From Sulfurimonas sp. (GTDB taxonomy: Bacteria > Campylobacterota > Campylobacteria > Campylobacterales > Sulfurimonadaceae): a stretch of 64,000 nucleotides of DNA. The position numbers and the translations under genes are program-made. Shown here one piece after another: positions 8,496 to 17,239 of the stretch. The stretch lies in NCBI RefSeq assembly GCF_029027405.1, contig NZ_CP093396.1, forward strand, positions 1,364,001 through 1,428,000, read 5' to 3'. The notes beneath the pieces are model-generated. The model did no database searches and was not told where the DNA came from. It saw only the letters and a list, made by a program, of their open reading frames with translations. Within the stretch, counting starts at the first letter, position 1. Each line of letters opens with the position of its first letter.

Positions 8496-9764
8496 TTATA
8501 GATTTTTCGCATGTGAAATTATATCAAAAGATAGACTTAGCTTATCATTACTTGGTAAAATTTCTTTTCTTTGAGGAGTTATAAATTCAATTGTATTTGT
8601 ATCACTACCAAAACTTGATGAGTCTTTTAAAATATTTAAACAAACTGCATCTACATCTTTTTTATCTATCATTTTTGAAGCATTTTTCATGGCTGTATCT
8701 TTATCCATTTCTGCTTTAAACCCAACAGTTATGATGCCTTTTTTATCTATGGAGTTTAAGATGTCAATATTTTGAGTTAAACTAAGTTCAAACTCTTCTC
8801 CTAACATCTCTTTTTTTAGCTTTCCATCTTGAGAAAATTTAGGAATATAGTCACTAACGGCTGCTGCCATAAAGAGATAAGGCTCTTTTTGAATTAGATG
8901 AATTTGCTCATCTCTCATAAGAGTTGCTTTTGAAAGTTTTCCTTTTTTAGCGATGCGAATTGAGTCTGTTAAATACTCTAACATCTCATGCGAACTCTCA
9001 ACATCAATAGTGTGGATACCTTTAGGAATATTCTCTTCAAACCTAGTTGCTATTAAGTTTACATCAGCACCTCTGCAATAAAGTGCAGTTGCTAAAGATG
9101 ATGCCATCTTACCACTTGAAAAGTTTGAAAGATATCGAACATCATCTATCTTTTCAATTGTTCCACCACCAGTAACTATAACTCTTCTATCATCCCAAAA
9201 CTCTTCTCTTAACAGTTCTCTTGCACTCTGCCAAAATATATCAAGAGGTTCAGCCATCGCTCCATCACCAAGAGTTTTACAAGCCAACTCTTTTACTTGA
9301 GTATCTACTACTTCATAGTTAGCAATAGCGAGCATTTTAATATTACCTTTTGTGATAGGGTTTTGTAACATATTTGTATTTGCAGACGGTGCTATGATTT
9401 TTGTGCTTGGGAATGCTAAAGCGCATTGTAACAGCATATTGTCAGCTATAGCATTTGCAAGTTTTGCGATTGTGTTTGCAGTTGCAGGAGCGATTATAAA
9501 TATATCTGCCCACTGAGTTGTTTTTATGTGATTGTGGTCATCTACCCAAGACTCACTTGTATCATCCAAAACCTTTTTTGAAGTTAGAACTTCAAAGCTA
9601 AGTGGAGTAACAAACTTTTTAGCTGCTTCACTCATTACAACTTTAACCTCTGCACCAGCCTTTATAAAAAGTCTTGTAAGTTCAAGTGATTTATAAACAG
9701 CAATAGAACCTGTTACACCTAGAAGTATTTTTTTATCTTTAAGTAAGTCAGATGGAATAATCAT
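8496..9764 (-). CDS. coaBC: bifunctional phosphopantothenoylcysteine decarboxylase / phosphopantothenate-cysteine ligase
   Basis: 422 residues, two domains. The N-terminal CoaC part (1-190) has the flavin-binding GVTGSIAVYKS, the catalytic His region (DDHNHI), and APATANTIAKLANAIADNM. Its usual PAMN-type loop reads PSANTNM, a variant. The C-terminal CoaB part has VTGGGTIEKIDDVRYLSNFSSGK and AVSDYIP. The two steps make 4'-phosphopantetheine for coenzyme A. It lies 12 nt downstream of glmU. Confidence 0.93.
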   Translation of the reverse strand: MIIPSDLLKDKKILLGVTGSIAVYKSLELTRLFIKAGAEVKVVMSEAAKKFVTPLSFEVLTSKKVLDDTSESWVDDHNHIKTTQWADIFIIAPATANTIAKLANAIADNMLLQCALAFPSTKIIAPSANTNMLQNPITKGNIKMLAIANYEVVDTQVKELACKTLGDGAMAEPLDIFWQSARELLREEFWDDRRVIVTGGGTIEKIDDVRYLSNFSSGKMASSLATALYCRGADVNLIATRFEENIPKGIHTIDVESSHEMLEYLTDSIRIAKKGKLSKATLMRDEQIHLIQKEPYLFMAAAVSDYIPKFSQDGKLKKEMLGEEFELSLTQNIDILNSIDKKGIITVGFKAEMDKDTAMKNASKMIDKKDVDAVCLNILKDSSSFGSDTNTIEFITPQRKEILPSNDKLSLSFDIISHAKNL

Positions 9765-9776
9765 AAAATCACCTCT

Positions 9777-11084
9777 TTACTTGATTTTACCAAAAAATTT
9801 ATAATAAAAATCTTTGATAGTTCTTAATTTAGTACGACTTAAAACTAATGAGCCTTTTTTTACTGTTCCTGTGGTAACTGTTGTTCCTGCTGCGACCATT
9901 ACATCATCTTCAAGCGTTACAGGTGCTACAAGATGGGAATCACTACCTACAAATACATTCTTGCCTATAATTGTTTTATGTTTGTTGATGCCATCATAGT
10001 TACAAGTAATAAATCCTGCACCGATATTTGTACCTTCATCAATCAAAGCATCACCAATATAGCTTAGATGCCCAGCTTTTACACCTTTAAGAGAGCTTTT
10101 TTTAACTTCTACAAAGTTTCCTATGTGAGAATCTTCTATATATGAAGCAGGGCGAAGGTGTGCAAGAGGACCAACATCAGAATTTTTAACTATCGAGTCT
10201 TCTATAACACTATTTGCTTTGATATGTGAGTTTTTTATGAGGGTTTCACCAGTTAAGCGACAACCATTCTCAACTATACACTCACCTTCAAATGTTACAC
10301 TATTTTCTATATAGATGCTAGAAGGTAGTTGCATATTCACACCACTCATCATCAATTTTGATTTTATAGCGTCTTGCATAATTACTTCTGCAGCAGCTAA
10401 ATCTACTCTTGAGTTTACGCCTTTAAATTGTTCCTCATTTACTAGTAGAGGTACAATATTGGCTTCGTCTTTTCTTGCCATTGAAATAACATCTGTTAAA
10501 TAGTACTCTTCTTGTGCATTGTCATTACTAAGTAGTGGAATATACTTTTCTAAAATATCGTTGCTAAAAGCATAGATGCCAGCATTTACAGTTGTTATTT
10601 TAAGTTCATCTCTAGATGCATCTTTTTGTTCAACTATACTTTGAACTTGTCCATCTTGTATAACTACGCGACCATAACCATCTGGGTCTTGCAAATCAAA
10701 TATTGACATTATTATCTGTGCATCTGTGTCAAGGAAACCTTGCAAAGAACTTGCTCTTATAAGTGGCATATCTCCATTTAAAACTAAAACTTTTTCATTT
10801 TTAGCCTTAACATTCATCATAGCACCACCAGTTCCTGGGAACTTTATAGCATCTTGAGTAACGAAGTTAATATCTTTAAAAAAAGATTCCATTTTCTGTA
10901 TAACAGCTTCTTTTTGGTGTGCAACAACAACTGTTATGTCATTTGAAATTTCTAGTGAAGATTTTATAATGTGATAAAGCATAGGTTTTCCACTTATATT
11001 ATGGAGTACCTTTGCAGTCCCTGATTTCATTCTACTACCTTTACCAGCAGCCAAAATTACTATACTTATTTTATCTTTACTCAT
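9777..11084 (-). CDS. glmU: bifunctional GlmU: GlcN-1-P acetyltransferase / GlcNAc-1-P uridylyltransferase
   Basis: 435 residues. The N-terminal pyrophosphorylase domain has LAAGKGSRMKSGTAKVLH. The C-terminal left-handed beta-helix (from about 240) shows hexapeptide repeats and the acetyltransferase block GAGFITCNYDGINKHKT. It makes UDP-GlcNAc for peptidoglycan and LPS. The start codon overlaps the stop of the upstream phosphoesterase gene by 4 nt (ATGA), tying it to the envelope cluster. Confidence 0.95.
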   Translation of the reverse strand: MSKDKISIVILAAGKGSRMKSGTAKVLHNISGKPMLYHIIKSSLEISNDITVVVAHQKEAVIQKMESFFKDINFVTQDAIKFPGTGGAMMNVKAKNEKVLVLNGDMPLIRASSLQGFLDTDAQIIMSIFDLQDPDGYGRVVIQDGQVQSIVEQKDASRDELKITTVNAGIYAFSNDILEKYIPLLSNDNAQEEYYLTDVISMARKDEANIVPLLVNEEQFKGVNSRVDLAAAEVIMQDAIKSKLMMSGVNMQLPSSIYIENSVTFEGECIVENGCRLTGETLIKNSHIKANSVIEDSIVKNSDVGPLAHLRPASYIEDSHIGNFVEVKKSSLKGVKAGHLSYIGDALIDEGTNIGAGFITCNYDGINKHKTIIGKNVFVGSDSHLVAPVTLEDDVMVAAGTTVTTGTVKKGSLVLSRTKLRTIKDFYYKFFGKIK

Positions 11085-12388
11085 CTGTTTCCTTCACATT
11101 TTGTATTGTCTTTTTTGATGATAAACTCATCTTTAATCTCTCCATCAATAGTTAAAAATTTTGAACTAAGTGTGTTTGGTGTAATTTCGAGCATAATTGA
11201 ACCCATGAGTTCAAATGCGAAAGGTAGAGCAGGGTGTTTTAATTCTGCCCCGTCTAGTTTAGAAGAAGAGCCACATACTTGATAAATTGTACCACTATTT
11301 TTTGTTGCTTGTAAAGGTTTTGTATAGCAAGAATTATTATCTTGCACTAGATGCTCTTTTGCATTAAAAGTATCACTTGTTTGTATATGATTTACCATAA
11401 GCTTTGAGCGTTCGTAGTCATGTGAATGCCCGCTTAAAACTAAATCAACACCAAACTCATCAAAGATAGGAACAAGATTTTCTCTTATTTTTGTAAGACG
11501 ACCGCCACTATCAGAAGTATCATCAGAATCATGTCCTCCATCTGTGTATGGTGGAGTATGTATTACGACAATAACCCAAGGTTTTTTGTTTGCTTTTAAA
11601 TCTTTTCTTAACCACTTAGAAAGTTTAGAATTTACATCAAATCTTTGTGACTCACCGTCAAGCATTATGAGGTGTAGATTAGCATTGTCGATAGAGTAAA
11701 AGTGTTCACTTCCACTAGCAACTCCGCCACTTTCAGCATTTGTGGGAAAATCCCAAATATTATAAAATGCCCATCTTCTAGCATCATGATTACCTATTAC
11801 CGCCCAAGGAACAAGTTTTTTTACAAGTTTTTTATATGGTTCAAAAAGTTTTTCATTGTATTGCTTTTGAGTACCACTTCTGTATGCGTTATCTCCTAAA
11901 AGCAACCACATATCAAGTTTATCTACATCATTATCTATGGTTTTAAGCATTTCTTGATAGACTTTTTGTTGGTTTTCACCTGCTTCTCCACTATCTCCAA
12001 TCACCCATAATAGTTGCTTGTCGGAGTTTTTACAAAGTGTTTTAAAACTTCTATTAGTATTGTCAATTTCTAGTGTTTTTGATATAACTTTGTAGTAGTA
12101 TTTTGTACACTCATTTAAACCTGAGATAGTCATAGAGTGTTTATTCGTTTTTTTTGCATCTATGATGTTTTTATCAAGAGTATCTTCAAAAAATCCGTAT
12201 TCAACTTTTCCTATTTCATATTCGTTACTTTGCCATTTTATAGTCATAGAATTTTGTGTCTGCATAACCAAGTATGGTGCACGAGGAACGAAAACATAAC
12301 TATCGTAAGTTACTACACCTAGTCTTCCTATGCCATATATGAGAACAATAGCAACTAAAAAAATTGCAATTCTTTTAAATATTTTCAT
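11081..12388 (-). CDS. purple-acid-phosphatase-like metallophosphoesterase, exported
   Basis: 435 residues from the chosen start. An N-terminal hydrophobic signal or anchor is followed by a fibronectin-III-like domain (about 35-110) and a calcineurin-type phosphoesterase domain with GDSGE, GDNAY, GNHDARR, VVIHTPPY and SGHSHDYER, which supply the two-metal site. The reading frame stays open to 12439, but the ATG at 12386-12388 has AAGGAG 8 nt upstream and cuts the overlap with the PAP2 gene to 14 nt, so I prefer it. The enzyme would remove phosphate from a periplasmic ester; whether it serves the glycan cluster or phosphate scavenging is unknown. Confidence 0.85.
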   Translation of the reverse strand: MKIFKRIAIFLVAIVLIYGIGRLGVVTYDSYVFVPRAPYLVMQTQNSMTIKWQSNEYEIGKVEYGFFEDTLDKNIIDAKKTNKHSMTISGLNECTKYYYKVISKTLEIDNTNRSFKTLCKNSDKQLLWVIGDSGEAGENQQKVYQEMLKTIDNDVDKLDMWLLLGDNAYRSGTQKQYNEKLFEPYKKLVKKLVPWAVIGNHDARRWAFYNIWDFPTNAESGGVASGSEHFYSIDNANLHLIMLDGESQRFDVNSKLSKWLRKDLKANKKPWVIVVIHTPPYTDGGHDSDDTSDSGGRLTKIRENLVPIFDEFGVDLVLSGHSHDYERSKLMVNHIQTSDTFNAKEHLVQDNNSCYTKPLQATKNSGTIYQVCGSSSKLDGAELKHPALPFAFELMGSIMLEITPNTLSSKFLTIDGEIKDEFIIKKDNTKCEGNR

Positions 12389-13025
12389 TGATTTTCTCCT
12401 TAAATTTAGAGTATAAATATATAGTAGAAAAGCTACCAACTATAATACCTGCAAAAATATCACTTACAAAATGATCATTTGCCAAGATTCTACTTGAAAC
12501 TATAATGAGTCCTGTGATTACTATCAAGTATAGATGACGAGGAAACAAAATAATCAGATAAGTAAAAACTGCCGCGACAGTTGTAGTATGTCCAGATGGA
12601 AAAGAGGAGTAAGTAGTTGGTGATTCTAAAACAGTAATAAAGTGATACTTCATTTTTTCTACCAAACCAAGGTCAAAATTTTGAAAAAGTAAAAATCCAT
12701 AATCATCACTATCGCCTCTCATACCCCAAGGTCGTATTCGTCCAAAAAGTTGTTTTAAAACTAAACTTATAAGACCTGAAAAAATATTTATATATAGTAA
12801 AAATAGAAATCTTTGCTCAAATAATTTGTTCTTTTTGAAATACTTAAAAAATATAAATCCAATAATTGCAGTTCCTATATACCAATGTGATTCGCCAAGT
12901 ATGCTGATTGTATCGCCAATATGCTCATAGCTTGGAATATTTGCTAAAAAATACTCAGCAACACTTTTATCTACAAAAAAGTAGGATAAAAAGATAAGTG
13001 CTGTGAGAATTAAAAAGTAAATCAT
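12375..13025 (-). CDS. PAP2-family membrane phosphatase
   Basis: 216 residues, about six membrane segments. The three phosphatase motifs are visible: KQLFGRIRP, PSGHTT and SRILANDHFVSD. Relatives dephosphorylate undecaprenyl-PP, lipid A or other prenyl phosphates on the periplasmic face. In mycobacteria a PAP2 protein is coded beside the phosphoribosyl-prenyl-phosphate synthase of the arabinan pathway and has been proposed as its phosphatase, so a similar role here is possible. It overlaps the GT39 gene by 4 nt. Confidence 0.87.
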   Translation of the reverse strand: MIYFLILTALIFLSYFFVDKSVAEYFLANIPSYEHIGDTISILGESHWYIGTAIIGFIFFKYFKKNKLFEQRFLFLLYINIFSGLISLVLKQLFGRIRPWGMRGDSDDYGFLLFQNFDLGLVEKMKYHFITVLESPTTYSSFPSGHTTTVAAVFTYLIILFPRHLYLIVITGLIIVSSRILANDHFVSDIFAGIIVGSFSTIYLYSKFKEKINENI

Positions 13026-14452
13026 TTAAGACCTTGATAATTTGTACACTTAACTAAGTCAATAGTATCTGGTTTCGTTTCATCTAGTAAAACATTAAAA
13101 CTCTTTAATTTCTCTACGCTATCGCATTTCATATAGCTGTTTGTATCTTTATGCAGTATGTTTATGTCTATAACAATTAAATCTTTTCCTATGGGAGAGC
13201 CTTTTTCCCAGATATCAAACTGATCATCTCTTGAGTCAATTAAAAAAACTTTAGATCGATATTTATCATTGTAAAAGATTGCGCGAGATGCTAATGTCCA
13301 GTGAGTTACTGCTAAGGCTTCATCATCTGTAATGGCTTTATTTGCTTCTTTTAAAATATTTTCAAAACCATAAATATCGATTTGTAGTGAGTTTTCATCT
13401 GGAAGAGGTATGAGTTTTGTTCCAACTTCTAAGTAGATAAGTGAAGATAGAATTAGTCCAATTGCAATACTAAATTTTAGATATTTTTTAAACTTGTTTG
13501 AGAGTTCATAAAAATAGTAAGCTCCTAAAGGAATGAAAAGCATATAAAAAAGTGCACTCCAGTGAGGTAGGGCAGTTTTATAAAGAGCAGAATAAGTGAA
13601 AAATGAAAATAATACTAAGCCAAAAAGAGCTGATAAAAAGAGATAAGAGTTTTTTGATCTCAGAGATTTATAAAGTCCAAAAAATGCCAAAGGAAAAAGA
13701 AAAGGATTATAAGCGACAAATTGTCCAACTAAAGATGTTGTAAATCCATCCCAATTTATACTTTTAGCACCGACAACATGATTGCTTTGGTAGATAAGAC
13801 TTGCAAAATCTGTTTGTACATTCCAGTAAATCACAGGAGAAACAATCAGTAAAGCAAGAAAAGCAGATGGAATAACATTTGGTGAAAATAAAATATCAAA
13901 TCTTCTTCTGATGATAAAATATAAAATAATAGGAATTAAAAATAAAATAGCAGTATATTTTGCTAAACCAGCAAGACCTAAAAAAAGACCAAGTAAAAGC
14001 CATGAACGATGAGTTCCTTTTTCTTCAATTGCAATAACACAATATATTATTGGAATTAGTAGTAAAAAGAGTAGAGTGTCTGGCATTGTCATTAAAAATA
14101 GAGCGTTAAAAAGAAAAGAAGCGTGAAGAGCTAAAATGGCTATAAAGCTTCTTTTTGAGTCTTTATCAATTTGAAATATAAGAAAATAGATAAAGATAGA
14201 AGTAAAAAAACCAATAGTTATGGCACTTACTCTTGCTCCAAACTCATTTAAACCAAAGATAGAAGTAAAGATATACTGAACCCAACCAACAAGAGGAGGA
14301 TGGTCATAATAACTCCAATCAAGATTTAAGGCATAGATAACATAATGTGCTTCATCTGCTCCAAGCCCCAAGTGTGGAGCTAAAAGTAGTCTTATTATTG
14401 CAACTAAAGCAATAAAAGCAAAAAAAGGAGAGTGTGCTTTAAGAGAGTTCAT
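13022..14452 (-). CDS. GT39-type (PMT_2/ArnT-like) glycosyltransferase, copy 1
   Basis: 476 residues from ATG 14452 (a TTG one codon earlier is also possible). Multi-pass GT-C enzyme: the first periplasmic loop has ADEAHY, with the Asp-Glu that acts catalytically in this fold, followed by YYDHPPLVGW. About ten or more membrane segments follow, then a small C-terminal periplasmic domain. Such enzymes transfer a sugar from a polyprenyl-phosphate donor to lipid A, protein or glycan in the periplasm. It is one of three similar genes in 10 kb. The start overlaps the GT9 gene end by 14 nt. Confidence 0.87.
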   Translation of the reverse strand: MNSLKAHSPFFAFIALVAIIRLLLAPHLGLGADEAHYVIYALNLDWSYYDHPPLVGWVQYIFTSIFGLNEFGARVSAITIGFFTSIFIYFLIFQIDKDSKRSFIAILALHASFLFNALFLMTMPDTLLFLLLIPIIYCVIAIEEKGTHRSWLLLGLFLGLAGLAKYTAILFLIPIILYFIIRRRFDILFSPNVIPSAFLALLIVSPVIYWNVQTDFASLIYQSNHVVGAKSINWDGFTTSLVGQFVAYNPFLFPLAFFGLYKSLRSKNSYLFLSALFGLVLFSFFTYSALYKTALPHWSALFYMLFIPLGAYYFYELSNKFKKYLKFSIAIGLILSSLIYLEVGTKLIPLPDENSLQIDIYGFENILKEANKAITDDEALAVTHWTLASRAIFYNDKYRSKVFLIDSRDDQFDIWEKGSPIGKDLIVIDINILHKDTNSYMKCDSVEKLKSFNVLLDETKPDTIDLVKCTNYQGLK

Positions 14453-15659
14453 CAAGCTTTGGTTTGAGTGTATTAAATACCCACTCAGGAGTTATGATTT
14501 TTATACATTGGTTATCCCAACAAGGTGTTTTTCTGTGGTTTGAAGCACTAACACATGGACTACAAGACATTCCTGCATAGATAGGTGTTGTTGGACCTAA
14601 TGAGCCGTAAAGAGCAGGTGTTTCAGGTCCAAATAAAACAAAAGTATGCATATCAGTTATAGATGCAAAGTGAGCAGGTCCTGAATCATTTGTAAGCATA
14701 AATTTACTCACACTATAAAGAGCTGGAAGTTGTAAAAACTTAACAGCACTTGCAAAGTTTATACATCTTTTATCTCCTACATAGTCTGCTAAAAGTTGCG
14801 CTCCAGCTTTTTCTGAAGGTGCTCCTGTTAAAAGAATAACAACATTTTTGTTCTCTTGTAAAATCATCTTTATAACATCACCGTAGTTCTCTTTATCCCA
14901 TCTTCTTTGAGGAAGTAGGTCAGATGCATTTGAGTTTACTAAAATTACTGAATTTTTATCTTTGTCAAATCCTTCATACATATTAGAAATTGTTGAGATG
15001 ATACTTTCTTTTTGATTTTCATTTATTTGTGCTTTTGCAATTACAGTTTCTTCATCAGGAATAATTCTTTTCAAAAAAGGAAGTTCTTCTTTTTCACTCA
15101 AAAGAGCATCTACTAAAGCGATGAAGTTTTTAGCGATATGTTGATGAGCATTATATGCAACTTTTTTAGTTAAAAAGTCTCCTCTATAAAGTCCTTCGTT
15201 GTGAAAAGAGTGGAAACCTACAATATTAACAGCACCACAAGTTGCACTCAGAAGTGCTGTAAAGCGAGAAAAAAGTTCTAAATCTATTACAGAATCAATT
15301 TTATTTTTTCTACACCATTTTAAAAAGTTTATTGCACTTAGAGCAAGGTTTGGAATGCTACTCTCATCAATAGTAAAGATATTTTCTTCTTTAACAGTTC
15401 CTAGAAGTTGAAGACTCACTTTATTTTTAGAAAAGATTACAAAAAATAGTTCACCCTCTATGTTTGATTGAAGCTTTCTCATAGCGGGATCAACGATAAT
15501 AGCACTTCCCATTTCTGAAAGCTCAATAAGAAGAACATTTTTAGGCTTTATTTTTTTAAGTGGTTTGAAAAATTCAATAGTTTTTTTAATAATAGTGCCT
15601 AGAAATGTAAGTGGTACACCAGCGTAATGGTCGATGTTTCTCATAGTATCTACATTCAT
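14439..15659 (-). CDS. glycosyltransferase family 9 (heptosyltransferase-like)
   Basis: 406 residues, soluble and cytoplasmic. GT9 features: ILVNSNASDLLPQRRWDKENYG in the middle and LTNDSGPAHFAS plus VLFGPETPALYG near the C-terminus, the block binding ADP-heptose or a related nucleotide sugar. The C-terminus has a C-x2-C ... C-x4-C pattern (MSCSPCVSASNHRKTPCWDNQC) seen in some GT9 proteins. The start has AAAGGA upstream. The likely acceptor is the LPS core or a related glycan; the sugar is not determined. Confidence 0.85.
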   Translation of the reverse strand: MNVDTMRNIDHYAGVPLTFLGTIIKKTIEFFKPLKKIKPKNVLLIELSEMGSAIIVDPAMRKLQSNIEGELFFVIFSKNKVSLQLLGTVKEENIFTIDESSIPNLALSAINFLKWCRKNKIDSVIDLELFSRFTALLSATCGAVNIVGFHSFHNEGLYRGDFLTKKVAYNAHQHIAKNFIALVDALLSEKEELPFLKRIIPDEETVIAKAQINENQKESIISTISNMYEGFDKDKNSVILVNSNASDLLPQRRWDKENYGDVIKMILQENKNVVILLTGAPSEKAGAQLLADYVGDKRCINFASAVKFLQLPALYSVSKFMLTNDSGPAHFASITDMHTFVLFGPETPALYGSLGPTTPIYAGMSCSPCVSASNHRKTPCWDNQCIKIITPEWVFNTLKPKLDELS

Positions 15660-15684
15660 AAAATTCCTTTAGTTTGTTTTATTT

Positions 15685-16590
15685 TTAAGTTGCTTTTTTA
15701 CTTTTTATCCATTGGTAAGAACCTGGAAAAGAAGCGATAATTAGAAGTATTCCATATAAAATACTCATAGCTAATATCTTAGTTTCATCTGCTCCAACTA
15801 GCATAAATATACCAATCATAGCACCTTCTCTTATTCCCCAACCAGCAAGAGAAATCGGTATGATTGTCAGTAGAAAAACAGGAGGTACTGCTATTAGAAA
15901 AGTTTGTATGCTCATGTTAATATTTATACTGTCTGCAAGTGCAAAAATCACTAAAACGGAGAGTAGATGCACACAAACTGAGATGCTGATGTGTTTGTAT
16001 AAAAGAGTTCTATCCCCGTAAAGAGTATTTAATCTTCTAGCAAGTCTATAAAAAAGGTCTAAGCCTTTGTACTTGGAAAGAAAAGTAATCTTATCAAGGT
16101 GAAATAAAAGAGCAAATCCAGCAATACCAGAAGCTGAAATAAAAATGACCAATAGTGAAAAATCTTTCTCAAAAGTTCCAAAAAATAGTATAGATGCTAC
16201 GAGGTTTAAAACAAGTAAACCAACAAGTCCAACAACTCTATCTACAAACACGCCATAAAAAGCATCTTTTTTCTCATAACCTTTTCTTGTTAAGTCTATG
16301 ATTCTTACTGCATCTCCACCGATACTACTTGGCAATACTTGATTGAAAAATGCACCTTTAAAATAACTATTTACATAAAAAGATAGTTTTTCTCTAAAGA
16401 CAAGTAGTTTACTAATAGCTCTCCATCTATATGCGGCTAAATAGGTACTAGCAAGTTGAAGAAGTAAAGCAATTAGTATAGTTCCACCGTGACTTTTAGC
16501 CAATACATTTTTTAATTCATTAAAGTCAATATATTGAAATAGGTAGTAAAATATAATAATAGTAATTAAAAGTTTTATAATGTTTTTCAT
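15685..16590 (-). CDS. LPG-synthase-TM / UPF0104 flippase-like membrane protein
   Basis: 301 residues with about eight membrane segments and the family's conserved blocks (SSIGGDAVRI near residue 90, GWGIREGAMIG near 255). No aminoacyl-transfer domain is attached. Stand-alone members are common in envelope-glycan clusters, and a lipid- or glycolipid-moving role has been proposed but not shown in general. Here it lies between the HAD phosphatase and GT9 genes, so it may move a prenyl-linked sugar. Confidence 0.8.
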   Translation of the reverse strand: MKNIIKLLITIIIFYYLFQYIDFNELKNVLAKSHGGTILIALLLQLASTYLAAYRWRAISKLLVFREKLSFYVNSYFKGAFFNQVLPSSIGGDAVRIIDLTRKGYEKKDAFYGVFVDRVVGLVGLLVLNLVASILFFGTFEKDFSLLVIFISASGIAGFALLFHLDKITFLSKYKGLDLFYRLARRLNTLYGDRTLLYKHISISVCVHLLSVLVIFALADSININMSIQTFLIAVPPVFLLTIIPISLAGWGIREGAMIGIFMLVGADETKILAMSILYGILLIIASFPGSYQWIKSKKAT

Positions 16591-16636
16591 AAATAACCAG
16601 ATTTCTTAAATTGTTTGTATTTTATCTAAAAAAAGA

Positions 16637-17239
16637 TTAAATTTGTTTAATGGCACCATTTTTTATGAGGTATTTGTAGTCTGCTATCTCTAGCATCTGA
16701 GTGTCTCCACTACTGTCACCATAGGCATAAATGCTATCATAGTCACTAATGTTTAAGTGTTTATTTATCCTGTTTAATTTCTCGATTCCATGACAATTTT
16801 TTGTAGCAAATTTTGCTGTAAATTTTTCATTTTCAAAAAGTAACTCTGTTGATATTAACTCAACTTTTTCTTTTTTGCACCAAGCATCTAACCAACATTT
16901 CATAGATGCTGAAACTATTATAACTCTATCGCCATTTTTTATATGCTTTTGAAATCTTTTATATGTGTTTTGTCTAAGTATTTTATCCAGCTCGCTTAGA
17001 GAAAATTTTTCAGCCATTGTTTTAAAAGTTTTTTCATCAATATCGTTAAAAAACATCTTAAAAAGTATTTCTTTTGCCTTGTAGTTTTTTATGATTTTTA
17101 ATTGCCAAAGTAAAAAAAAAGGGCTGAATTTTATAAGAGTTAAGTAATACTTTGTATTTCCAACAGCATACTTGAAAAACTCTCCAAGTGAATCCTTTGT
17201 AGTTAGTGTTCCATCAAAATCAAAAAGAGCTAAATTCAA
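16637..17239 (-). CDS. HAD-IB family phosphatase
   Basis: 200 residues. HAD motif I is FDFDGTLTTKDS, motif II IIVSASM, and motif III/IV AYGDSSGDTQML. The cap is small and helical, as in the SerB-like subgroup. In the context of UbiA, DprE1 and DprE2 genes, a good candidate role is dephosphorylation of the 5-phosphoribosyl-prenyl-phosphate intermediate, but that is inferred from neighbourhood alone. It overlaps the GT39 gene upstream by 4 nt. Confidence 0.85.
   Translation of the reverse strand: MNLALFDFDGTLTTKDSLGEFFKYAVGNTKYYLTLIKFSPFFLLWQLKIIKNYKAKEILFKMFFNDIDEKTFKTMAEKFSLSELDKILRQNTYKRFQKHIKNGDRVIIVSASMKCWLDAWCKKEKVELISTELLFENEKFTAKFATKNCHGIEKLNRINKHLNISDYDSIYAYGDSSGDTQMLEIADYKYLIKNGAIKQI

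Noticed and set aside
12389-12439. Longer start of the phosphoesterase gene at 12439
   Set aside because: It would overlap the PAP2 gene by 65 nt and lacks the AAGGAG site found before 12388; the shorter form begins with a clean signal sequence.
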